Source: Primulina eburnea
Taxonomy: Eukaryota; Streptophyta; Magnoliopsida; Lamiales; Gesneriaceae
Assembly (NCBI RefSeq): GCF_022965805.1
Contig: NC_133110.1
Span: 27,896,668 to 27,960,667, forward strand
Length of the DNA: 64,000 nt
Reading direction: 5' to 3'
Within the stretch, counting starts at the first letter, position 1. Every line of letters starts with the position of its first letter. The notes below the pieces were generated by a model. That model was given only the letters and a program-made list of their open reading frames with translations. It did no database searches and was not told where the DNA came from. Below are positions 9,554 through 19,432 of the stretch, in pieces. A program made the position numbers and the translations under genes.

Positions 9554-10608
9554 TAAATACTAAAATTCATTTCTGAAACTGTATCAGTTTCTCTAACTTT
9601 TTGAAAGTTACTTTTATGAACTATATTATTTTGATTTATAATTAAATCATCTACTGTATTAGTAGATTCTAATTCTTCCCTAAATTGAGAAGTAGAAGCT
9701 CTAGAAGTTTGTGGTATATCAACCATATAATCTAGAGGAGAAATAAATGAATGACTAGATCTTGATCTAGCATAAACAGAAGAGGGTAATAATCTTCTTT
9801 GTTCATTATTAAACTGTATTTGAACAGTTCCTTCATTAGTTTGTATAACTTGTTCTAAATCTCTATTTATTATAGGATTTCTAGGAACAGCTTGTTCAAT
9901 TATCCAGTTTTCTGGAAATTCTATTTCTTCCCATTTTATAGATCTACGAGTTGTAATATTAGATCTATTAAAATTAGTTTCTATAAGAATAGTTTCATTT
10001 AATTTTTTATCTATTCTTTTACACATAGGATTAAGTGTAAATAATGGTTTATAATAAATACGATAACAGATACATATTACTTCTGTTCCAGGAGTATAAT
10101 TATAACCATGAGTTTTAACATTTAATGTTAAAGCATCTAATATATTTGGATCAAACAAAGATAAAGATAAATTTGGATAAACATCAAAATATACTGGACC
10201 ATGTGCCAGACTAGATTGAATTATTCCCATAAGGGATTGTTTCCAATTCAAATTTCTTCCATCTCTTAAAGCTGCTATGAAGCTTTCTGGTAAACCTTCT
10301 AATGTTAAAGGTCTAAAAGCAATTTGAATTAATCCTATATGAATAAATTTATAATTTTTCATATAAGGCATAATATCTTTATTGTTTAACAATCTTATCA
10401 CCATTTCATTATTATGAAGAGGTACAGATGATTCTGTAGTTTTAACTACTTGTTTAAAACCAATTCTTTCAAAAGTTCCTAACTTATAGATCATTTTAGA
10501 TTCTATCTTAGGAATAGTCCATTTATTCAATAAATCTAAATTTTCAGGTATATCATATTCTTCATTTAAACTGTTATGAACAGTTTCTTTCATACTGAAA
10601 ATATTCAT
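9553..10608 (-). CDS. Caulimovirid movement protein (30K superfamily)
   Basis: The frame is open from 10680, but the first ATG (10680-10678) lies upstream of the tRNA-Met primer-binding site at 10649-10662. A virus would be expected to start after that site, so I choose the ATG at 10608 (MNIFSMKETV), giving about 351 residues; the longer form would be 375. The core motif of plant 30K-type movement proteins is visible: IGLIQIAFRPLTLEGLPESF, then GIIQSSLAHGPVYFDVYPNL with its conserved Asp, and a Cys/Tyr-rich strand (VICICYRIYYK). Such proteins move viral nucleic acid through plasmodesmata. The C-terminal 120 residues are polar and variable. The stop overlaps the next ATG as TAATG. Confidence 0.85.
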   Translation of the reverse strand: MNIFSMKETVHNSLNEEYDIPENLDLLNKWTIPKIESKMIYKLGTFERIGFKQVVKTTESSVPLHNNEMVIRLLNNKDIMPYMKNYKFIHIGLIQIAFRPLTLEGLPESFIAALRDGRNLNWKQSLMGIIQSSLAHGPVYFDVYPNLSLSLFDPNILDALTLNVKTHGYNYTPGTEVICICYRIYYKPLFTLNPMCKRIDKKLNETILIETNFNRSNITTRRSIKWEEIEFPENWIIEQAVPRNPIINRDLEQVIQTNEGTVQIQFNNEQRRLLPSSVYARSRSSHSFISPLDYMVDIPQTSRASTSQFREELESTNTVDDLIINQNNIVHKSNFQKVRETDTVSEMNFSI

Positions 10609-10648
10609 TTGAATAAAAAGTGCTAAATTATTAACCAGACTATTTCCA

Positions 10649-10662
10649 TGGCTCTGATACCA
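10649..10662 (-). promoter_or_regulatory. Primer-binding site (initiator tRNA-Met) of the caulimovirid
   Basis: The minus strand reads TGGTATCAGAGCCA, 14 bases complementary to the 3' end of plant initiator tRNA-Met and the usual primer site of Caulimoviridae. It lies about 40 bases upstream of the preferred movement-protein start. Viral sequence stops about 22 bases further upstream, at about 10684, where the AT-rich repeat begins. Confidence 0.85.
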
Positions 10663-10683
10663 TCTGAGGCTTGGAATCAAAGA

Positions 10684-11945
10684 GTAAATATAATTACAAT
10701 ATTATAGATTATATTAATGATATCGAAGTTATAGCTTAATTATACACTATTTTATAATAAAATACTTATAATTTTTGTTAACAAATGTAATAAAATACAT
10801 TATAATTCTATCACTATTAACTACACTAATATTAACTCATTCTCATATGTAAATAATATATAAATATATTTAAATTACGAACTTGAATTTTTTTTAAAAT
10901 ATCAACAATTTATATTTATTATTAATTTCTTATTAGTATTCCTATTAGTAATTTATATGTGATTAATATTAAAAATATAAAATATAACAAAATTATACTT
11001 AATAGTAAAATGTAACCGAACAAAATTATAATTACATTAATACAATATAAATAATACAATTAAAATATAATAAATTATTTAAATTACTTTTTCAAATATG
11101 GTTGTAAGGAATTTGTAATTGAATCAACGAATGATGTTAAATATATGCAATAAATTACAAACATTATCAGAAATATTAACAAAAAAAATTCAATCTAGAA
11201 AGAAAAAACAGAGATTCAACTGAGACTCGGCGTAATTCTCCCGAATTCTGATGCTCAACACAATTCTCCCAAATCAAATTCTGAATTACCGAGACTCGGT
11301 TCTCTCGAATTCTGATATTCGACACAATTCTCCCAAATCAAATTATGAATTCTGATACTCAGACGCAATTACTCGGCGTAATTTATAAGGAGAAGGGAGT
11401 CACGGATAAAATCAACGAACAATATAATAACATGTCAATGTTAAACATTTTTATAAAAAATACATTGTTGTTAATTCAATAATACTAAAATAAATTAATA
11501 CCCGACAATTCTCGATAACAAAAAAATTATGAACACAATGTCGGACGGAGAAGAATTATAGCTAACAAAAAAAGCCGTGGAGCGAAGGAAAATATAAATT
11601 GTTGCGCAGGAGGAATGCCAAATATTTGCGCAGAATGAATGCCGAAAACTCGATGTAATTTATAGGCAGGGGGTCACAGATTCTTAGGATTCATTCTGCC
11701 ACGGATTCCGAATCCGTGACAGTGGGTCACGGATTCAATGAATCCGTGACTTTATTATTTATTTTTAAAAAAAAAAAATTTGAATCCGGACTTTTAATTT
11801 ACAAATTGTTATATTTTTACAAAACTTTCAGATTTGTAATATTTTATTACATACTTTTTAAAATTATATTATTTTTTTTTAAAAAAATCCTAAGAATATT
11901 GGGCCTAAGAAATATATTTTAAAATAAAAATTTAATTTTAATTAG
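10684..11945. repeat. AT-rich dispersed repeat, copy 1
   Basis: About 1.26 kb of very AT-rich, non-coding sequence is repeated in the same orientation at 42741-43000 plus 44436-45470, where a solo LTR interrupts it. The left edge coincides with the end of the viral sequence. The repeat holds a block with short repeated phrases around GAGACTCGG and AATTCTCCC (11220-11400) and a set of palindromes at 11690-11750. A piece of it (about 11080-11180) is repeated directly at about 11945-12085. No ORF or terminal repeat clear enough to name a superfamily was found. It could be a non-autonomous DNA element. Confidence 0.6.
11698..11750. repeat. Cluster of near-perfect palindromes built on GTCACGGATTC
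   Basis: CACGGATTC and GAATCCGTG face each other around one base (11700-11718). A second palindrome with 12-base arms GTCACGGATTCA / TGAATCCGTGAC and a one-base centre lies at 11726-11750, and CGTGAC / GTCACG face each other across the gap between them. The same cluster recurs at about 45160-45280, and a diverged piece is at about 27054-27090. Confidence 0.75.
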
Positions 11946-12301
11946 AATAATAAAATTAAAATATAATAAATTATTTAAATTACTTTTTCAAATGTGATTG
12001 TACGATATTTGTAATTGAATCAACGAATGAGGTGAAATATATGCAATAAATTACAAACATTATCAGAAATATTATACAAAAATTAAGTATGACCCATCTC
12101 AAATTTACCACAATCTATTTTCAATATTACCTCTCTCAAATTTCACTATGACCCATTACTAATTTCTATCAATTAATATTAAATTAAGTATTTAATAAAA
12201 TAAAATAAAATCTTATATAAAATATGATTATTATAGATACGTAATTTTGAGTAAAAATATGTAAATAACCATTTTTTAAAAAAGGTATATATATATATAT
12301 A
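11946..12301. repeat. Left flank of the Helitron: inverted copy of 49566-49760
   Basis: The segment from about 12090 to 12301 is, in reverse complement, the sequence at about 49566-49760, including the phrase ATGACCCATTACTAATTTC. It ends in a TA microsatellite where the Helitron is inserted; the sequence resumes at 24509. The left part (11946-12085) repeats about 130 bp of the AT-rich repeat. No gene is seen. Confidence 0.6.
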
Positions 12302-12340
12302 TCTACATATCTAAAAGAGGGAATAATTTTTTTTTGGCCA

Positions 12341-12604
12341 GTTTGTGGCAAGTTCCCGGTCAAAAGTAATAACACGTGGCCTACGTTTCTTTGCCCAACA
12401 ACTCACGCATTTGTGTTGTCAAGAAGAGGGCTTTTCCACAAGGGTTATTGCAACCGGTTCTTTCCACCTCCAGTTTGTGGCAAGTTCCCGGTCAAAAGTA
12501 AGCACACGTGGCCTACGTTTCTTTGCCCAACAACTCACGAATTCGTGCTGTCAAGAGGAGGGCTTTTTCATAGGGTTATTGCAACCGGCTCTTTCCACAT
12601 CTTC
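12341..12604 (+). repeat. 132-bp tandem duplication near the Helitron 5' end
   Basis: Two units with period 132 bp start at 12341 and 12473. Both begin GTTTGTGGCAAGTTCCCGGT and contain ACGTGGCCTACGTTTC. They lie about 40 bp inside the 5' terminus. Frames open across them are by-products of the repeat, not genes. Confidence 0.8.
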
Positions 12605-14576
12605 CTTCTTCTCCATTTCTATCTGTTTGTTCCTCTCCCTTCAGCCGCTGCATTTGTTGTCCGTCTCTTTCCAAGCCTGCCTTTGCTTGTGAGTATTTCT
12701 CCTTAAAAGCTCCGGTCGCTGCTCCATCGCCGCAGAACCAACCGGTTTTTATAGGTGCGTGTTCCCGTCGGCTTTGTTGTCTTCTACTCCGATGTTCTTC
12801 ATGTCTTTTCTTCCTGTCGTAGCTATATTAATCGTGCTGCAAATTTCTGCTCGGTCCCGCAGACTTCGTTATTTTGGAGTTATTTGGTCTTATGCCTTTG
12901 TAGATGCCTTCTTTTATTGTTTAATGGAGTGACTAAAGAATAACACTTTGCCGTGCCTTCGTCTAGGCTGTTAAGATTTTTTGCCTTCCCCTCTGTTTTG
13001 TTGTCTTTGCTTCTGTTGTTATTCATGTATTTTTTTCCTTTTGTAGCTATATTAATCGTTCTACAAAGCTTTACTCGGTGCCGTAGGCTTCGTTGCTTTG
13101 GAGTCATTTTCTTATGGCTTCGCAAATGTCTTCTGTTTATCGAGAGCTTTCGTTTTTTTTTTGTAACTTTTGCTTTTTAATTGAGTTACTAATGGAAAAA
13201 CTTTGTCGCGCATTCGTCTAGGCTTTTAAAATTATACGAATTTTTTTTATCTTATTTATTTCTCGTTGTTTATTAACTATGATGTACTTGTTTTTAGCTT
13301 TTTTTTTTTGCCATTGCTTTGAGACTGTAGATGCTTATATTGATTTTGGTTTTCTTCTAGGTCCTTTGCTTTTGGATTAACGGCGTTATCTATTTCTTGG
13401 TGTCGAAAACTTTCCCTGGGTGAGTTAATGTTTTTCCTCCTTCCTCAGTTTTGCTTCAATATGTTATTGGCACTTTGCATTCCATGTGTTATTACCTTGC
13501 TTAGCCAGCAGGCTTTGTTATTTTGTCCTGATTATAAACGGACTTTAAGCTAAATGATGTTGGCCTCAAGAATTCATTTTTTATTTGTGCAAAACATTAA
13601 ATCATTTTAACTCTTTTATAAACTCTTGCTTTGGACGATAAAATTGTACAGTTTTTCTTGTTTTGCGCAAATAAAACACTTTGTCTTTCTTATTTACAAC
13701 TTCATTATAAATTAAATATAAATTATTTTTTCATTTTTTCCAACAGTAAAGTTTTAAAAACACAACTAATATCTAGCTTTTATAAAACACAACACGTAGT
13801 TCAAATAAAATTACTAATATAATAACAAAGACTTACATCTATCTACATCTATCTTAAAGTGTCTCCTTTCGACGAACGGACCTTGCCCAGACTGTTATTT
13901 AAACCCATGTATTAAGGAAAATAAAAAACCTAGCCTCGTTGGTTTGGGATTCAAAAGTGTTTCCTGTGTCAGTTGTTGTGCTTTTCCTTGGAGCTTCGTT
14001 TTGCCTCAGTTAGTCTTATCATTGTTGTTCTTCTCTGTTTCTTTGCATTTTGTTTGCTTATTTGCTTTTTAAACGCATTGGATTGGCATGCTCTGTGGAA
14101 TAAGTCGCCTACCGACTAAATCCCCATGGTTATATGATCTTTGTCTTCCGTTATACGTGAATTCGTGTGTCACCGTGCTTAAGAATACCTGAAATGACGA
14201 ATGTCTGATTTTCTTTGAAATATACCCGTTCTAAGATTGAAAATCTGAATATGAGTCAAAGTGTTCTTTTAATTTGTATTTTATTAATATAACTTTCCTT
14301 GTAGAATTGCCTGGACAATATTGCAGCAAATTAAAGGTGCAGTCCACCCTGATTGAGGAGTTGCCTACAGGAAAAATGCTAGGTTCTTCAACCCGACCAG
14401 GATATAGGTTTGGTTTTTGATTAAGATTTTTCACTGTACATCCTGTTTGGCTTGCAACCTTTCAGAAATTACTCACCTTGCCTATGTGTCATATTGCGCT
14501 TTATTTCGTTTTTTTAAACTACATAAATGTTTGTCCTCTTTACACTATAAAAGTTTCCCATGTTTAGTGAGTAATT
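12605..14576 (+). other. Helitron 5' non-coding region
   Basis: Nearly 2 kb of T-rich sequence lies between the tandem duplication and the Rep gene. It contains pyrimidine-rich stretches and a loosely repeated theme around 12840-12930 and 13060-13160 (GTAGCTATATTAATCGT with TCGGT and a Leu/Phe-like T-rich tail), pointing to an old internal duplication. It may be a promoter and spliced leader. I see no supported gene. Confidence 0.4.
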
Positions 14577-17077
14577 TTGTCAGTAATGTCACACTCACAC
14601 AAACAAAATTCCTTATATGTCAATATGGAAAAAAACACGCCTAAAAGAAAATATGCTTGCTTAGAAGATCGTAGAATGGCAAAAAATAGCCGGCGAAATA
14701 AAAAAAACCAGTTACAAATATGGACGAGCAGTGATACGAATTGTGTTGAGGCAGACTTGTTGCAATCTATAGTGAACTGTCCAGACCTGCTACCTGATGT
14801 GCCTAACTGTGAATTTTGTGATGCAAAGCGTATTTACTTAGAACCCCCGGCATTCTATTGTGCCTCGGGAGAAATAAATCTTTTGCTTACAGAAATGCCT
14901 TCCGATTTAGTACAATTATATTGTGGTAGTGCTGAAGATGCTAGAGAATTCACTAACTGTGTTCGTAGTTACAATAATATGTTCGCGTTTACATCACTTG
15001 GAGTCCATTGCGACAAATCTTTATCTAGACGAAATGATGGCATTTACACATTCCGTGTACAAGGTCAACTTTATCACTTCATGGATCAATTAATACCGTC
15101 AAATAACGAAATTCCCAAAAACTTGCAGTTGTACTTTTTTGACACTGAACATGAAATATCGAATCGAATGTGTGTAAGCACAAAGTTTAAAGAAAATCTT
15201 ATACAAAAATTGATTCATATTTTAGCACTGAACCCATACGCAAGTTTCTTCCGGAGCCTTAATAGCATTAAAAATCTGAGCGAATATAAAATTTCCTTGC
15301 AAGCTGACCCTATTATTGACCAACGAACTCTTACTAAGCCTACAGTGTCTCAAGTTGCTGGTATATGGCTAGAATCTAATGAACATGAACAATGTACAAG
15401 CCAACATATACAAGTTTATCCAAAAGATAACCGCCCTCAGATAATCAAACACTACTTTTCTTGTTATGATCCTATGCAATATCCTCTCATATTTCCTAAT
15501 GGGGAATCTGGTTGGCATCGTAAAATTGCGAGGTTGAATCAAATGCAAAAAAAAATGCGCCCTAAACCGATATGCAGAGGCCAAACCATTTACGACATCC
15601 AAGGCTCCACAAACGCTGCACATGGCATACAAACTGAAAACGAAGGTGATTCTAGGTTGTAAATTTTCCACCATAAAATTAAATTACACTACTTCAATGT
15701 GTGCATTTACTTATGTTATAAAGTTGTTTTTTTATTCATGTAGATTTGAGCAAGCGCAATACTCAAAGGTCTACGGTATCATGTCGTGAGTATTACTGTT
15801 ATAAGTTACAAATAAGAGAAAATGATAAATCTTTTCTATTGCATATTGGAAGGCTTCTTCAACAATATATAGTTGATATGTACATCAAAATTGAAACATC
15901 GAGGTTAGATTTTTTCAGGACTACAGACATACAAAACCGTTTACGAAATGATGCCTATCGTGGTTTACTAGATAGTATTACACAAGGTTGCCAAACGGGC
16001 CTCGATGTTGGAAAACGCATAATCTTACCTACGTCATTTATTGGGGGACCTAGAGATATGCGTAAAAGATATATGGATGCTATAACTTTAGTTCAACGTT
16101 ATGGAAAACCTGATATTTCCTTAACAATAACTTCGAATCCAAATTGGCCAGAAATAAAGGATTTGTGTTTACCTTTTGATGAAATACAAAATAGGCCTGA
16201 TTTAACCTCTCGAATATTTCGTGCAAAATTACAAGTTCTAAAAAACGAATTGTTTAACAAAGAAATTTTTGGTCATGTCCTTGCTTATGCTTACGTAATA
16301 GAATTCCAAAAACGAGGTTTACCTCATGCGCATTTTCTTCTTATTTTGAATAAAGCTTCAAAATTATTTCATCCTGAAGCATTTGATAGAATCGTTTGTG
16401 CTGAATTACCTGATCCGCATGCTCAACCATACCTATTTTCCCTTGTTGTTAAGCATATGATGCACGGACCTTGTGGCTCATTGAATCCAACATGCCCTTG
16501 TATGAAAAATAGATCATGTAAGTTTAATTACCCTAAAGAATTCTCCGAGACCACTAAATATGGAACAAATTCATACCCTATATATCGTCGTCGAAATAAC
16601 AATCATGCTGTTACTATTAGGGGGGCACAACTTGATAACCGTTGGGTTGTGCCTTTTAATCCATATCTCTTAGCCAAATTTAATTGTCACATTAACGTTG
16701 AAATATGTTCCACTATTCAGGCTATAAAATATATATACAAATACATTTACAAGGGTCATGATAAGATTGTATATACATTAGTTGCAAATGAGAGCTATCC
16801 CGTAGTTGATGAAATTAAAAACTTCCAGTGTGCAAGATGGATTTCAGCACCTGAAGCAATTTGGCGTATTTTCAAATTTGATCTAAACCATATGCATCCA
16901 TCTGTAATATGTTTACCAATTCATTTAGAGAATGAACAAGTAGTTACTTTCCCTGCTAATCAATCTCTTACGAGCATTGCCAACAACTTAACACTCAAAA
17001 AAACTATGCTAACACAATTTTTTTTCATGAATGAATACAATGAATATGCAAAAAAAAATGAAATGCTTGTATATTGA
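14577..17077 (+). pseudogene. Helitron Rep (HUH nuclease) part of RepHel, two exons, frameshifted at its end
   Basis: Exon 1 runs to 15645. A 98-bp GT-AG intron (15646-15743) joins it in phase to exon 2, restoring the conserved STVSCREYYCYKLQIREN segment. The likely start is the Met of MEKNTPKRKYACLEDRR (about 14624), with a possible earlier Met at 14577. The HUH motif is RGLPHAHFLLIL, and the catalytic tyrosine region is KYIYKYIYKG (about 16727-16760). Cysteine-rich segments (CEFCDAKR; CGSLNPTCPCMKNRSCKF) match Helitron Rep. This enzyme nicks and joins single-stranded ends during rolling-circle transposition. At an A9 run (17050-17058) the frame slips; the protein continues in another frame at 17031-17774 with the helicase, so one insertion or deletion separates Rep from helicase. 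Confidence 0.88.
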
Positions 17078-19079
17078 ATTTCCTGAATACTTTACGTGGC
17101 ATAGTGATTCAAAAGAATGGGAACCACGTAAAAAACAAGAGGTTATAGGGCGGATTTATAGTTGTCGTCCCTCAGATGGTGAAAAATTTTATTTAAAGTT
17201 GTTGTTAATGCATGTGCCAAAACCTACCTCTTTTAAAGACCTTAGGACAGTCAATGGTGAAACATTTTCTACATTTAGAGAGGCTGCACAAAAGCTAGGT
17301 TTAATGGAAGGAGACAACACTGCTGATATGTGTATCCAAGAGGCTGCTACTTACTTACTATCTCATGCTTTGCGTCAACTGTTTGCTACAGTCCTTGTTC
17401 ATTGTAATCCACCCAATCCGAAACAATTGTGGCTAAAATACGAAGATTTTCTTTCCGAAGATTTTGTGCAAAACAAAACTCTTACCACTAACGCAATTAG
17501 ACACAAAGTCTTAAATATTCTAGCTAACTATCTCTACTCGATGGGGAAAAAAATGGAAAACTTCTTTCCAGCAAGTGATGATATTCTTATAAGCTTTCAT
17601 GACAACTTAACAAAAGAATTGCAAAGTGAGCAAGGCATATTTACACCTACTGAAGACCTTGCTGCTGTTGACCATTTAAACACAGAACAAAAATATGCTT
17701 ACAATCGAATTTTATATCACGTGAACAACAATTTGCCAAATGTTTTCTTTGTTGATGGTCCTGGAGGTACATGAAAAACTTTTTTATATAAAGCCCTCCT
17801 TGCAACAATCCGCTCAGCTGGTCACATAGCACTAGCTACAGCTACTTCCGGAGTGGCAGCATCTTTGTTGCCAGGTGGTCGTACTTCGCATTCAAGATTT
17901 AAAATTCCTTTGGATGAAAATGATCCGAACCTTTGTAACATTAGTAAACAAACCACATTAGCTTATTTAATCCAAAAAGCAAAATTAATTATTTGGGATG
18001 AGGCAACAATGGCTAAACGCAGTATTATTGAAAAATTCAATGAAATGTTGCAAGACATAATGAGTTCAAATGCATTATTTGGTGGTAAAATCATTGTATT
18101 TGGGGGAGACTTTCGTCAAACATTACCTGTTACTCTTAAAGGTACAAAAGATGATATAATTGATGCTTCAATCGTCATGTCACCTTTATGGAGCCAATTT
18201 GAAAAATTGAAGTTAAAACAGAATATGCGAGCACTGCTTGATCCTAACTTCTCGTCTTATTTATTGAAAATTGGTGATGGAGTTGAGGAAACTAATGAAA
18301 AAGATGAAATTCAAATACCCTCTAGAATAAACATTCCATTTGTAGATGATATAACTTCTCTAAATACGTTGATCGACATGGTTTTTCCTAATATTACTGA
18401 TTGTAATTTGGATTTCTCTTTGTTTGTTAAACGAGCCATACTCACAACAAGAAATGATTTTGTGCATGAGATCAATGATGCCCTCATTAATAGATTTCCC
18501 GGCGAAGAAACCACATATTTTAGTTGTGATGAAAATGCAAGTAGTTGTATTGCCCCAGATCAAGAAGAGTTATTTCATTATTTGACTCCTCAAGGCCTCC
18601 CTCCCCATAAATTAACTTTGAAAGTAAATTCACCCATCATATTGCTTAGAAACATTAATCCAACAGAGGGGCTTTGTAATGGTACGCGTCTTCTTTGCAA
18701 AGGTTTTAACAGCAACGTTATTTATGCTGAGATTTCAGTTGGTACCTATGCAGGAAAGCCTGTATTTATTCCCCGTATAACACTAGAAGCTCCAATCGAT
18801 AACTTCTCATCTATTCCATTCAAACGAAAGCAATTTCCAATACGACTATGCTATGCAATGACCATTAATAAAGCCCAGGGGCAGACTTTAGATTATGTTG
18901 GTGTGTATTTAAAAGAGCCCGTTTTCTCTCATGGACAACTTTATGTTGCGCTATCAAGAGCCAAAACCGTCGATCAATTGGCCGTGCTGCTTAGACCATC
19001 AATCCCATTTGTTCGAAGTACAAATTACACTAAAAACATAGTTTATTGTGAGGTGCTAGGAGCTGCAAATATACGCTAG
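17031..19079 (+). pseudogene. Helitron PIF1-like helicase part of RepHel, stop in Walker A
   Basis: The linker to the helicase begins with YIEFPEYFTWH. The Walker A motif reads VDGPGGT-stop-KTF: codon TGA at 17772-17774 replaces the expected Gly just before the catalytic Lys-Thr. After the stop the same frame continues through ATATSGVAASLLPGGRTSHS, the Walker B-like IIWDEATM, FGGDFRQTLPV, and the C-terminal motifs RLCYAMTINKAQGQTLDYVG and QLYVALSRAK, ending at 19079. These are the PIF1/RRM3-type superfamily 1 helicase motifs of Helitrons, which unwind DNA during strand transfer. With the upstream frameshift, this copy cannot make a full RepHel protein. The reading is otherwise well preserved, so the inactivation looks fairly recent. 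Confidence 0.9.
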
Positions 19080-19432
19080 CATAGGCAAGCTCTTACATTC
19101 CTTCTTTATACGCACTATATGGCTGCTTCTTATGCTTTTTTAGATGATTTAAATGCACTAACCTCTTATTTGATTTGTTCAACGTTATTTTGAAAAATCT
19201 TCCTACATACTGCTGCTACATTTACTTACACATACTTAGTGTCATACTCCTAAAACAAATCAATAGTTTTAATTTTACAAACTCCAATGAAATCACCCGT
19301 GACTATAACTGTTTGGAAATTTCTACTACATAAACTACATTTATTATTGTTTACAGTCACCTAAAATTGACTGCAACAATTTTCTAAATTGTTTGTACTG
19401 ATTCTTCTCCATTTTTTTTCCCATTCAGGTCA

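Noticed and set aside
3789..10680. Reading the minus-strand block as a Ty3/Gypsy LTR retrotransposon
   Set aside because: There are no LTRs and no integrase, and a 30K-type movement protein precedes the coat-polymerase fusion. These features indicate Caulimoviridae.
12345..13180. Several overlapping 60-115 codon frames near the Helitron 5' end
   Set aside because: They follow the 132-bp tandem duplication and T-rich DNA, occur on both strands and have no motifs.
15369..15674. 101-codon frame on the minus strand opposite Rep exon 1
   Set aside because: It is antisense to a conserved coding exon and has no motif of its own.
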